Part shown: positions 31,805 through 40,231 of the stretch, in pieces
Numbering within the stretch: the first letter of the stretch is position 1
Layout: every line of letters begins with the position of its first letter
Assembly: GCA_029564115.1 (NCBI GenBank)
Contig: JAKQQP010000070.1
Coordinates: 1 to 64,000 of the forward strand
Length of the DNA: 64,000 nt
Origin: Candidatus Rifleibacteriota bacterium
Lineage (GTDB): Bacteria; Riflebacteria; Ozemobacteria; Ozemobacterales; Ozemobacteraceae
Direction: 5' to 3'
Notes under the pieces: model-generated
The model's input: the letters and a program-made list of their open reading frames with translations, nothing else
The model's database searches: none
What the model was told of the DNA's origin: nothing
Made by a program: the position numbers and the translations under genes

Positions 31805-33838
31805 TTGCCGCTCGATGAAATAAACCCGGAAACAGCGGAAGGCAAAGCTCTTCTGGCATCAGCGCGACAAATTCTTGCAAATATCGGTAAATCCCAGGAA
31901 ACAGCAATTTCTCTGGAAGAACTTGTCGATACCCACAAAATTTTTGCTTCGACCACTTTTAACGGCGATGGCATTGTTCCGGTCGATGCTGCTGCAAGTG
32001 AAGCCGCTAAAAAGCTGATTGCCGAAATTATCGACTGTATGGGCGGCGACGAAGATCGTAGCGGTAAAACCGGTGTTTCAGAGGCCCGACTGGATGCCTT
32101 TCTTGCAGAAGCCGCCGCTTTTTCAGCCTGGGTAAAGAAATCTGAAGACGATGCAGTCTCGATTATGTTTGCCGGTAATGATACGGCAGCACTGGCTGAA
32201 CTCTTTTCGGGTGTTGAGCTGCGTATCGACGACTATTTTATCAGATGCCGGCTGGCAGACTTCGACGCAAAATATGTCAATGCAGCTGCAGCTCTTGAAA
32301 ACGATTACATTGCTCTTTTGAAAAAGAGTCTTTCGAGTGCTACCGCCGAACTTAAAGAATTGCCCCTCGCCATTGCCGGGAGCAGTAATACCCTGTTTCT
32401 CACCGAAAAGGTAAACCCGGCCTGGGCGGGTCAGCTTGCCGCTTTTGCCAGTAAAATTGCCGGTCCGTTCGGCGGCGACGCCCAGAAGCTCTCAGAAGAG
32501 CAATGGCTGAAAATTAAAGAAAAGTTTGCGCCATATAAGGCCTGGTTGGCGCAAAAAGCTGGATCAGCCGTCGAAAAGCTCGGTGTTGCAAGAGTTCGAG
32601 ACATACTTTCCGGCAATCAGGAAAAAGAAGTTCGCGATCTTATTGCCAGAGACAAAGCTGTTGCTGCAGAGTTCGAAGCTATAGTCAGTGTCGAAAAGCT
32701 GGTGCGTTACTATCTCTATCTCTACCAGCTGCTCAATAACTTCGTTGTTTTTAAAGATTTTTATGACAGCAGATTCAAAGCTGTTTTTCAATATGGTACG
32801 CTGTTTATGGACAGCCGCAGCTGTGATCTCTGTGTTAAAGTCGAAGACATTGCCAAACACAGTTCTATGGCCGCTTCATGTTATACCTTTCTGGTTTATT
32901 GTGACTGCGTGCGCCAGGGCTCATCAGAAAAGACGACTATCGCTGCAGCCTTTACCGATGGTGATTCAGACCAGCTTTTGCCCGGTCGCAACGGTCTATT
33001 CGTCGATCGAAAAGGCAATTACTGGGATGCGACGATCGTTAAGGTTATCGATCACCCGATCAGCATTCGCCAGGCTTTCTGGGCGCCATACAAACGTCTG
33101 GGGCGCATGATTCAGGAACAGATCGAAAAATTCGCCGCTTCTAAAGACAAGTCGGTAAGTGATTCGCTTGCCGCGGGTGTGAGCGATGCTGGTGCCAAGC
33201 TCGAGACTCCTAAAAAAGATGCGCCACCGCCGGCACCGTTCGACGTGGGCAAATTTGCCGGTATTTTTGCAGCCATTGGTCTGGCCATGGCCGCTATCGG
33301 TTCGGCTATTGCTTCGATAATCTCTGGATTTATGGCTTTGGCCTGGTGGCAGATGCCGCTGGCTGTCATCGGTGTCCTGCTGCTGATTTCTGGGCCCTCG
33401 ATGCTGCTGGCTGCCATGCGCCTGCGTCAACGCAATCTCGGCGCCATTCTCGATGCCAATGGCTGGGCGGTTAACACTCGTGCTCAGATTAACATGGCTT
33501 TTGGCAAAACTCTGACTCACATGGCTGAATTGCCGAAAGGCTCTGTGCATTCTTTTGACGACCCCTTCGCCGAAAAGAAAAGACCCTGGAAGCTATATCT
33601 GGTGCTTTTGCTGATTCTGGCCGTGATTTTTGCCTGCTTTGCCAGCCCGCGCCTGCGAGGTCGCCTGAAAAACCGCATCATGAAAGCTGTGGGTTGCGAG
33701 GTTAAAAAGCCGGCTCTGCCCAAAACCGGCCCCAAAACAGCTAAAAAAGACGAGGTTTCCGTCGCGCAGCCGGCAAAACAGGCAAAGCCAGAAGTTGCAG
33801 CACCGGCAACTCCCGAAAACGCACCGACTCCCGAATAA
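31805..33838 (+). CDS. Main part of the EF-hand/membrane protein gene (downstream of the frameshift)
   Basis: 677 residues if begun at TTG 31805; the true frame continues from 31722 (IPELLAALKWICGILKNP...). It has EF-hand-like loops FNGDGIVPVD near 31961 and EDRSGKTGVSE near 32050, a long helical domain, two to three membrane helices (33250-33420 and 33590-33640), and a Lys/Pro/Ala-rich tail ending at TAA. Homologues I recall start with a 'W.FFR.GGVDQV' segment and are one continuous protein. Function is not known; calcium-linked envelope function is only an inference. A terminator follows at 33898. Confidence 0.65.
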   Translation: MPLDEINPETAEGKALLASARQILANIGKSQETAISLEELVDTHKIFASTTFNGDGIVPVDAAASEAAKKLIAEIIDCMGGDEDRSGKTGVSEARLDAFLAEAAAFSAWVKKSEDDAVSIMFAGNDTAALAELFSGVELRIDDYFIRCRLADFDAKYVNAAAALENDYIALLKKSLSSATAELKELPLAIAGSSNTLFLTEKVNPAWAGQLAAFASKIAGPFGGDAQKLSEEQWLKIKEKFAPYKAWLAQKAGSAVEKLGVARVRDILSGNQEKEVRDLIARDKAVAAEFEAIVSVEKLVRYYLYLYQLLNNFVVFKDFYDSRFKAVFQYGTLFMDSRSCDLCVKVEDIAKHSSMAASCYTFLVYCDCVRQGSSEKTTIAAAFTDGDSDQLLPGRNGLFVDRKGNYWDATIVKVIDHPISIRQAFWAPYKRLGRMIQEQIEKFAASKDKSVSDSLAAGVSDAGAKLETPKKDAPPPAPFDVGKFAGIFAAIGLAMAAIGSAIASIISGFMALAWWQMPLAVIGVLLLISGPSMLLAAMRLRQRNLGAILDANGWAVNTRAQINMAFGKTLTHMAELPKGSVHSFDDPFAEKKRPWKLYLVLLLILAVIFACFASPRLRGRLKNRIMKAVGCEVKKPALPKTGPKTAKKDEVSVAQPAKQAKPEVAAPATPENAPTPE

Positions 33839-33897
33839 TATATATAAGAGTGCAGCTTTAAAAAAATAAAGGTGTTCTTTAACTGATGTTTTAAAGA

Positions 33898-33934
33898 CAT
33901 GTCAGTCGTTTAGGCAACGGCTGGCATGTTTTTG
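33898..33934 (+). terminator. Rho-independent terminator after the EF-hand gene
   Basis: CATGTCAGTCGTT (33898-33910) pairs with AACGGCTGGCATG (33916-33928), a 13-bp stem allowing two G-U pairs and a five-base loop, followed by TTTTTG. Confidence 0.75.
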
Positions 33935-34021
33935 TCTACCCGATATACAGAAAAAATGCGTTTGCTGCCGCGGTTGATTAAACAGCTTGATTTTGTGGTG
34001 TGTTGCTGTTAAAAAGATGCG

Positions 34022-36289
34022 ATGTTGCTGCGAACTTTAAAAATGCTGTTGTTTGCTTTGTTGACGCTGGGCAGCTCTGTCGCCAGCGGCAGCGAAGAAT
34101 TGATATTCTGGAATTTCTGGGATCCCAAGTTCATTCTTCCGGTTATCGAGCGTTTCGAACAGGACAATCCCGGCGTAAAGATACGCAACGAGCAAATCAA
34201 CTGGGGTAATGGCCTGGATAAAATCGTTGTGGCTATGGCCAACGGTCGGGCGCCTGATATCTGTGAACTCGGTTCGACCTGGATGGGCAGGTTCATGAGT
34301 GAAGGGGCTCTGCTCGACGTCACCGACAAATTTGCCGATCTCAAACCGCAATACCTGATGTGGGAACCGGCAACATTGAACGGACGACTCTACGGCATGC
34401 CCTGGCTGGCTGGCACCAGGGTCATGTTTTATAACCGTGAGCTTTTTAAGACTGTCGGGCTCGACCCTGACCGGCCACCGCAGACCTGGGCCGATCTTTT
34501 AGAGGCGGCCCGTCTGATACACAACCCGGCTCAGGGGCTGTATGGCTTTGGTATGAATGCCGGTGAAGGGCACATTCTCTATAAAAAGTTTATGCCGTTC
34601 GTCTGGGGTAATGGCGGGCAGATTCTCGACAGCAATGACAATTTTGTGTTCGATAGCCCGCAGACTCGAGAAGCGCTCGACTTTTATCTGCAGCTTAAAA
34701 ACTACAGCTACTGCGAAAAACAGGATCTGCTCGACGAAGCTTTTAAGCGCGGCAAGCTCGGTCTGGCTATTTCCGGCTCATGGAACTTCGCCCGCTACCC
34801 CATAGATGCCCCGAATCTTGATTTTGGCGTGGCTTTGATGCCTAAACCGGCAGAAGACAAGGGCTTTTCTACATCTTTTCTGGGCGGCGAAATACTGGTG
34901 CTCTTCAAGACCTGCAAAAACCCGGATCTGGCCGCAAAATTCGTTCGTTATCTGACCACTGTCGAAAACACCCTGCCGATTACCCGCGAGGCGTTTGTAA
35001 GTTTTCCGGCTCATATAGACGCTTACAATGACGAGATGTTCACAGCCAACCCGCGTCTGGCGGTGTTCGTCGAGCAGATGAAGACCGGTATTCACCCGCC
35101 GGTGCACCGCTTGTGGATCGACCTCGAAAAAATCATCAATGACGCTGTTGAAAGTGCCATGTATGGTGAGCCTTCAGACAAGGTTTTTGCGGTGGCCGCC
35201 GCCGAGTTCAGGCGAATCTCTGAACAGCGCAACGGCAAGACTGCCCAGACCGACTCTTCAGCGGTGTCAGCGGCTGCGCCGGGTGCTTCGGGTCGATGGA
35301 GCTGGCAGGTGTTTCTGCTGGCGATAATCGGGGTCGGAACTCTGGTAAACTCAGTTTTGCTTGCTTATGTTCTGCATGAGTTAAAAAAAAAACGCCGGCT
35401 GACTGAGCGCTCAGAAGCTGTCGGGCCTATAAAAAAATCGCAGCGGGTATTTTTGTTCATGCTGCCATGGCTGCTGACTTTCGCTGTTTTCTGGCTTTAT
35501 CCACTGTTTTTTTCGTTGTTGCTGAGCTTTTGTGATTATGATGTTTTTCACCCGGCGGTTTTCAGTTTTGCCGGTCTGAAAAACTATACCCGCCTTTTTG
35601 CTGACGCCGATTTTTTGCAGGCTTTCAAGAATACGCTCGTGTTCGTAATCGGCACAACTCCTGTCACTACCGGTCTGGCACTGGTGCTTGCCTTGATGAT
35701 CAATTCGGTCAGGCGCGGCAGTGAGGTTTTTCGCTCGATCTTTTTTTTGCCTTCAATCATTTCAATCGTGGTAACGGCTACGATTTTTAAATCATTTTAT
35801 TCGCCGGTTGGCGTGCTGAACCGGGTTCTGGGCTTGTTTGGCCTGCCGGGTCAGGCCTGGCTCATCGAGAAGGGGCTGGCGCTCCCGGCGATCATGCTGA
35901 TGAATATCTGGGCTTTCACCGGCTATTATATGGTTCTGTATCTTGCGGCGCTCAAGGCGGTGCCGAAGCAGCTTTACGAAGCCGCCGAAGTCGATGGTGC
36001 CGATGACTGGCAGCAGTTTCGCTATATCACTCTGCCGCAGATTCACTATATGACTATTTTCATTTTAACCGTGAACACGATTCGCAGCTGGCAGGTTTTC
36101 CCGGAAGTTTTCACTTTAACACGGGGCGGGCCGGTTGGCAGCACGAATACCATGGTTCATCATCTTTACGAAACGGCGTTCAGATATCACGAAATGGGCT
36201 ATGCTTCGGCTATTTCGTATGTTCTGCTGGCGGTGATTCTGGTGTTTTCGCTGGCTCAGATGCGAATTTTGCAGGGGAAAAAACGATGA
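34022..36289 (+). CDS. ABC sugar importer: fused binding protein and MalF-type permease
   Basis: 755 residues. N-terminal signal/anchor (LLRTLKMLLFALLTLGSSV), then a family 1 extracellular binding domain (~22-400: ELIFWNFWDP, GRAPDICELGSTWMGRF, GMPWLAGTRVMFYN, GSWNFARYP). A membrane helix at ~426-448 and a basic cytoplasmic linker (ELKKKRRLTERSE) bring the chain back to the inside before a complete MalF-type permease (~473-755) with the EAA loop EAAEVDGADDWQQFRYITLP near 652. The single chain thus supplies both the receptor and one transmembrane half. It overlaps the MalG-type gene by four bases. The start lacks a strong ribosome site. Confidence 0.85.
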   Translation: MLLRTLKMLLFALLTLGSSVASGSEELIFWNFWDPKFILPVIERFEQDNPGVKIRNEQINWGNGLDKIVVAMANGRAPDICELGSTWMGRFMSEGALLDVTDKFADLKPQYLMWEPATLNGRLYGMPWLAGTRVMFYNRELFKTVGLDPDRPPQTWADLLEAARLIHNPAQGLYGFGMNAGEGHILYKKFMPFVWGNGGQILDSNDNFVFDSPQTREALDFYLQLKNYSYCEKQDLLDEAFKRGKLGLAISGSWNFARYPIDAPNLDFGVALMPKPAEDKGFSTSFLGGEILVLFKTCKNPDLAAKFVRYLTTVENTLPITREAFVSFPAHIDAYNDEMFTANPRLAVFVEQMKTGIHPPVHRLWIDLEKIINDAVESAMYGEPSDKVFAVAAAEFRRISEQRNGKTAQTDSSAVSAAAPGASGRWSWQVFLLAIIGVGTLVNSVLLAYVLHELKKKRRLTERSEAVGPIKKSQRVFLFMLPWLLTFAVFWLYPLFFSLLLSFCDYDVFHPAVFSFAGLKNYTRLFADADFLQAFKNTLVFVIGTTPVTTGLALVLALMINSVRRGSEVFRSIFFLPSIISIVVTATIFKSFYSPVGVLNRVLGLFGLPGQAWLIEKGLALPAIMLMNIWAFTGYYMVLYLAALKAVPKQLYEAAEVDGADDWQQFRYITLPQIHYMTIFILTVNTIRSWQVFPEVFTLTRGGPVGSTNTMVHHLYETAFRYHEMGYASAISYVLLAVILVFSLAQMRILQGKKR

Positions 36290-37101
36290 CCGGCAACTCG
36301 GCGAGACAAAGGGGTTTGTTTGCGGTAATGGCGGCTCTGGCCTTCAGTTATCTGTACCCCTGGTTGTATATGTTTACCAGGTCTCTTCTACGTCATGAGC
36401 CCGGCATGTCAGATGGAAAAGGGCTGTTTACCCTCGATTTTTATCGACTGGTGCTCGGCAACGCCGGGTTTCCCGCTTATATGTTGAACAGTATGCTGGT
36501 TTTGACCGCAGTTATGGCAGCCAACGTCGTTTTTTCGCTGATGGTGGGCTATGCTTTTGCCCGTTATCGCTTTCCCTTTAGAAAAGTGCTTTTCTGGCTG
36601 GTACTGGCGACCCTGATGCTGCCGAAACAGACGTTGATGATTCCGCTGCTCGACCTGATGGTGCGTCTTGGGTTGCATGACACACTTTGGGCGCTGATTT
36701 TGCCATTCTGTGTTGACGGCTTCAATCTTTTTCTGATGAAGCAGTACATCGAGGGCCTGCCGCACGATCTCGAAGACGCTGCCCGCGTTGACGGCGCCGG
36801 CGAAATCGGTATTCTCTGGCATGTCATGGCACCGCTGTGCCGCCCGGCTATGGCAGTGCTGATCATCAACACCGCCATAATCAACTGGAACTCTTTTCTG
36901 TTTCCGTTGATTATGACGGATACAGCCTCGGTTCGCACTTTGCCGGTCGCGCTGGCGATGTTCTCGCAAGGCCCGTATGCAACCGACTGGGGCGCACTGA
37001 TGGCCGGTGCCTCGGTCAGTTCACTGCCGATCATCGCTATTTTCTGGTTTTTTCAGAAAGAAATCATCGAAGGTATAACCAGCGGCGCCCTCAAAGACTG
37101 A
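36286..37101 (+). CDS. MalG-type ABC sugar permease
   Basis: 271 residues, six membrane helices, beginning within the stop of the fused gene (ATGA at 36286-36289). The ATPase-contact EAA loop is LEDAARVDGAGEIGILWHVMAPLCRP near residue 162. It pairs with the fused binding-protein/permease to form the channel of a carbohydrate importer. No ATPase gene is nearby, so a shared MsmK/UgpC-type ATPase encoded elsewhere is expected. Confidence 0.88.
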   Translation: MTGNSARQRGLFAVMAALAFSYLYPWLYMFTRSLLRHEPGMSDGKGLFTLDFYRLVLGNAGFPAYMLNSMLVLTAVMAANVVFSLMVGYAFARYRFPFRKVLFWLVLATLMLPKQTLMIPLLDLMVRLGLHDTLWALILPFCVDGFNLFLMKQYIEGLPHDLEDAARVDGAGEIGILWHVMAPLCRPAMAVLIINTAIINWNSFLFPLIMTDTASVRTLPVALAMFSQGPYATDWGALMAGASVSSLPIIAIFWFFQKEIIEGITSGALKD

Positions 37102-37180
37102 GAAGCAGTTCAATGCATATTTTCCATGGCTGTTGCCATCCACTGACCACTACCCACTAATCACTATATTTAAGTATCAG

Positions 37181-37209
37181 TTGACTTTTGAAGTTTTGGT
37201 ATATATAGT
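37181..37209 (+). promoter_or_regulatory. Sigma-70-like promoter of the glutamate-fermentation operon
   Basis: TTGACT (37181-37186), 17-base spacer, TATAGT (37204-37209). The -10 box overlaps the left arm of the inverted repeat at 37196-37232, so a repressor bound there would block transcription. Confidence 0.65.
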
Positions 37210-37232
37210 CCTTTTTAATTGGAATATACCAA
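37196..37232. promoter_or_regulatory. Inverted repeat TTGGTATAT / ATATACCAA across promoter and ribosome site
   Basis: TTGGTATAT (37196-37204) and ATATACCAA (37224-37232) are perfect 9-base arms separated by 19 bases. The left arm reaches the -10 box; the right arm abuts AAGGAG (37231-37236) of the GntR gene. AT-rich GT-TATA-AC palindromes are typical GntR operators, which suggests autoregulation. As RNA, the same arms could pair and mask the ribosome site. Confidence 0.55.
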
Positions 37233-37241
37233 GGAGCAGTG

Positions 37242-38375
37242 ATGAGTTTGCGGCTGCATATTGAAAATGGTTCTGAGATGCCCATTTATCGACAGATAAG
37301 TGAGCAGATCGCTGCTTTGATCAAAAATGGCGGCTTGAAACAGGGTGAGCATCTGCCGCCCGAACGTGAACTGGCGCTACAGCTCAAGATTGCCAGAGGT
37401 ACCGTTAAAAAAGCTTACGAAGCACTGGTACAGCAGAAATTCATCGTTGCGGCGCGTGGGCGCGGCAGCCGTGTTGCTCCCGCTGCAGTTGAACCCTCTG
37501 TGAATTCTAGCGTCGCCGCTGTAACGCCGAAGTCAGCTGTTGCTGACATAGATCTGCGTATTGCCGATGCTGCCGGCAGGCAGGTTCCGGGCGGGACAGT
37601 CCGTCGTCAAGATCCTGTGCTCTTTGCGGCGACCGGCCGTCAGGAACAGGCTTCCTGTATTCTTGCCGATGCCATCATCGCTCTTGAAGAACTGGGCTTT
37701 TCATATCGCCAGATCAACGACCTGTTCGGTGTAATGCTCGCCCGCCGCCAGGAACAGGTTGCACAGTTTGCCATTGCCGTTGTCGATTGCAACCCGGAAG
37801 CGCTTGGTATATACCAAAAACAGCTGGCGATGTTGACACATATGACGACAGCGCGTTTCATGCTTGCTGACCTGCGGGGTACGGTCGCTGCCGCGACGAT
37901 TCTGGCGCCTTTCGACCTGATTCTGACGACGACGACGCACGTCGAAGAATTGCAGCGTCTGGCTCCGGCGCTTGCTCACAAGGTCGTTCCCGTCATTGTG
38001 TCGCCGACCCAGGCTACTTTGATTGCGCTTGCCCGGCTTGATTATCAGAGCCGGGTGGGGGTGCTGCACCAGAGCGCCCGCTTTTTTTCGATCATTGTCG
38101 GCTGGCTGCAGAAGTCCGGTTTTCAGGGCGAAATAAATGCATTCAATACTCAGCTTGAAAGTGCCGAAGAACTTGAGAGCTTCGTTGCGAACAAATCGGT
38201 GCTGGTAGTGCCACCGGGTTTTGCAGCGCAGCTTCCGGGCGGTTATTTAACGGCAATTAACCGCTTCAGACTGAACGGCGGTCAGCTGATTGATTTTGAG
38301 TATCAGATCGAGCGCGGTTCGCTGCTGCATCTCGAAGAGTTGATAAAAAGTTTATTAAACAAGACAAGGAAATAA
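37242..38375 (+). CDS. GntR-family transcriptional regulator of the glutamate mutase operon
   Basis: About 377 residues from ATG 37242 with AAGGAG five bases upstream (a GTG at 37239 is in frame). The N-terminal winged helix (~12-75) has [33 protein letters not shown], and [14 protein letters not shown]. The C-terminal ~280 residues are not a standard FadR, HutC or MocR domain; they look like an alpha/beta effector-binding region ([22 protein letters not shown]). It is separated from glmS by two bases, so it is the first gene of the operon. The likely ligand is glutamate or a pathway intermediate (inference). Confidence 0.8.
   Translation: MSLRLHIENGSEMPIYRQISEQIAALIKNGGLKQGEHLPPERELALQLKIARGTVKKAYEALVQQKFIVAARGRGSRVAPAAVEPSVNSSVAAVTPKSAVADIDLRIADAAGRQVPGGTVRRQDPVLFAATGRQEQASCILADAIIALEELGFSYRQINDLFGVMLARRQEQVAQFAIAVVDCNPEALGIYQKQLAMLTHMTTARFMLADLRGTVAAATILAPFDLILTTTTHVEELQRLAPALAHKVVPVIVSPTQATLIALARLDYQSRVGVLHQSARFFSIIVGWLQKSGFQGEINAFNTQLESAEELESFVANKSVLVVPPGFAAQLPGGYLTAINRFRLNGGQLIDFEYQIERGSLLHLEELIKSLLNKTRK
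37804..37817. promoter_or_regulatory. Perfect 14-bp palindrome TTGGTATATACCAA inside the GntR gene
   Basis: This palindrome consists of the same two arms that are found apart at 37196-37232, here joined. It codes for Leu-Gly-Ile-Tyr-Gln in frame. It could be an intragenic operator (auxiliary site about 590 bases downstream of the promoter). Confidence 0.45.
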
Positions 38376-38377
38376 TT

Positions 38378-38797
38378 ATGTCAGCAACCAATATTGTTCT
38401 GGGTGTAATAGGCTTTGACTGCCATTCTGTCGGCAACAAGATTCTTGAAGCCTATTTTACCGAAGCCGGCTTCAAAGTTACCAACCTTGGGGTCATGGTC
38501 AGCCAGGAAGAATTTATCAACGCCGCTATCGAAACCGATGCCAAAGCCATTCTGGTTTCTTCGCTCTACGGCCATGGCGAAATCGACTGTGCCGGGCTGC
38601 GCGAAAAATGTATCGAAAAGGGTCTCGAAGAAATCGTTCTTTATGTCGGCGGCAACCTCGTGGTCGGCAAAACCCCCTTTGCCCAGGTCGAAGAAAAATT
38701 TCTGAAAATGGGTTACAATCGTGTATTCGGGCCTGACTGTGCCCTTGACAAGGTGGTTGAATTTCTTAACAAAGATATCGAAGCCAAAAACAGATAA
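38378..38797 (+). CDS. glmS: Methylaspartate (glutamate) mutase, small B12-binding subunit
   Basis: 139 residues. It is a flavodoxin-like cobalamin-binding domain with the base-off signature D-C-H-x-x-G ([12 protein letters not shown], His16 as lower axial ligand), LVSSLYGHG and [11 protein letters not shown] loops. With GlmE it forms the adenosylcobalamin-dependent enzyme that rearranges L-glutamate to (2S,3S)-3-methylaspartate. It starts two bases after the regulator and its stop overlaps the start of glmL by one base. Confidence 0.95.
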   Translation: MSATNIVLGVIGFDCHSVGNKILEAYFTEAGFKVTNLGVMVSQEEFINAAIETDAKAILVSSLYGHGEIDCAGLREKCIEKGLEEIVLYVGGNLVVGKTPFAQVEEKFLKMGYNRVFGPDCALDKVVEFLNKDIEAKNR

Positions 38798-40227
38798 TGA
38801 ACAGTAACCGGCTGATCTGTGTAGATATAGGCTCGACCTGGACCAAAGGCGCAATCTTCAGACTTGTTGAAGATCGTTTTGTGGTCGAGAATCGTGCCGT
38901 TGCGCCTACCAGCGTCGATTATCTGCCAGAAGGCTTTTTTAATGTGGCGGCGCAGCTCTGCCCCGGCTATGACTGGCACAGGCTGACCGCCGCCGATGCA
39001 CCATACCCCGTGCATTTTTCTTCTTCAGCTAAGGGCGGCCTCAAAGTCGCTGTAGTCGGCCTGGTCCCTGAAATGTCGCTGCAGATTGCCCGCCTCGCGG
39101 CCTTTTCTGCTGGCGCCCGCATTTGTGCTTCGTTTCCATACCGTTTGACCAGAAGCAATATTGCTGCCATCGAACAGTCACAGCCAGATATTCTGTTGCT
39201 CTGCGGCGGCACTGATGGCGGTAACGAGCGCTACGTCACCGAAAACGCCCAGGCTCTCGCTGGCTCAGACTTTGCCGGCACCATCGTTTATGCCGGCAAT
39301 AACAGCGCTGTAGACCGCGTTTCTGAACTATTGAGCAACCGTGATCTGGTGATCAGCGAAAACCTGATGCCTGATTTTGGCCGTCTGAACATCGAACCGG
39401 TGCGCGAGGCTATTCGCAAAGTTTTTCTCGCCAGAATAGTTTCTGGAAAAGGGCTGGACCGCCTGGTTGCCGCGTTCGCAACTCAGCCGGTGCCGACGCC
39501 GCTTGCGGTGTTGAACCTGGTAAAAGCCATCGGTCAGCACAGTGCCGGCTGGCAAAACTTTGCTCTGATCGATATGGGCGGTGCCACCACCGATTTTTAC
39601 TCGTTTGGCGACGCTTATTACCCCGATTCTGGTACGGTAATGAAAGGCATTATCGAGCCCTCTTTAAAAAGAACCGTCGAAGGTGATCTGGGCATGCGCG
39701 TCAGTGCCGAATCTACTTTCGCTACTGCAGAAGCTTATCTGAAAGCGGTAACTGATTTTTCTGAAGAGCAGCTGGCAGCTTTGCAGAAATACGTCGGCAA
39801 TCTTACGGTCAACACCGGGCATTTGCCCGACAACGCCATAGAGAAGCACTACGACAGCCTGCTGGCCGGTGCCTGCATTTATCATTCGCTGATGCGTCAT
39901 GCCGGCAGTATCGAAGAGGTTTATACGACCAAAGGTCGTGTCTGGGCACAGACCGGCAAAGATCTGCGTCGGGTGAACCGGATAATCGGCACCGGCGGTT
40001 ATCTTGCCGCGATGGGGCGGGCCGGTGACGCCGTTGTCATACCTGGGCAGCCGGTTCTTCCGGGCGAAAAAACGCCGCTGCTGCCGCAAAAATTCACTTA
40101 TTTTACCGATAACGATTACATTCTTCCCCTTTTAGGCAACCTGGCGGAAAAGTTTCCGCAACAATGTGCATCAACAGCTGTTTCAGCAATTTCTCAATCG
40201 CAACATTACGAAGTTAAGGAGCCCTGA
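38797..40227 (+). CDS. glmL: Glutamate mutase accessory protein GlmL/MutL (reactivating ATPase-like)
   Basis: 476 residues. Actin/Hsp70-type (ASKHA) nucleotide-binding motifs: ICVDIGSTWTKGAIF near 7, LLCGGTDGGNE near 132, ALIDMGGATTDFYSF near 257. It is the MutL/GlmL protein always found between glmS and glmE in methylaspartate clusters and is thought to reactivate the mutase after loss or damage of its cofactor. The gene overlaps glmS by one base (TAATG). It ends five bases before the proposed start of glmE. Confidence 0.9.
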   Translation: MNSNRLICVDIGSTWTKGAIFRLVEDRFVVENRAVAPTSVDYLPEGFFNVAAQLCPGYDWHRLTAADAPYPVHFSSSAKGGLKVAVVGLVPEMSLQIARLAAFSAGARICASFPYRLTRSNIAAIEQSQPDILLLCGGTDGGNERYVTENAQALAGSDFAGTIVYAGNNSAVDRVSELLSNRDLVISENLMPDFGRLNIEPVREAIRKVFLARIVSGKGLDRLVAAFATQPVPTPLAVLNLVKAIGQHSAGWQNFALIDMGGATTDFYSFGDAYYPDSGTVMKGIIEPSLKRTVEGDLGMRVSAESTFATAEAYLKAVTDFSEEQLAALQKYVGNLTVNTGHLPDNAIEKHYDSLLAGACIYHSLMRHAGSIEEVYTTKGRVWAQTGKDLRRVNRIIGTGGYLAAMGRAGDAVVIPGQPVLPGEKTPLLPQKFTYFTDNDYILPLLGNLAEKFPQQCASTAVSAISQSQHYEVKEP

Positions 40228-40231
40228 CAAC

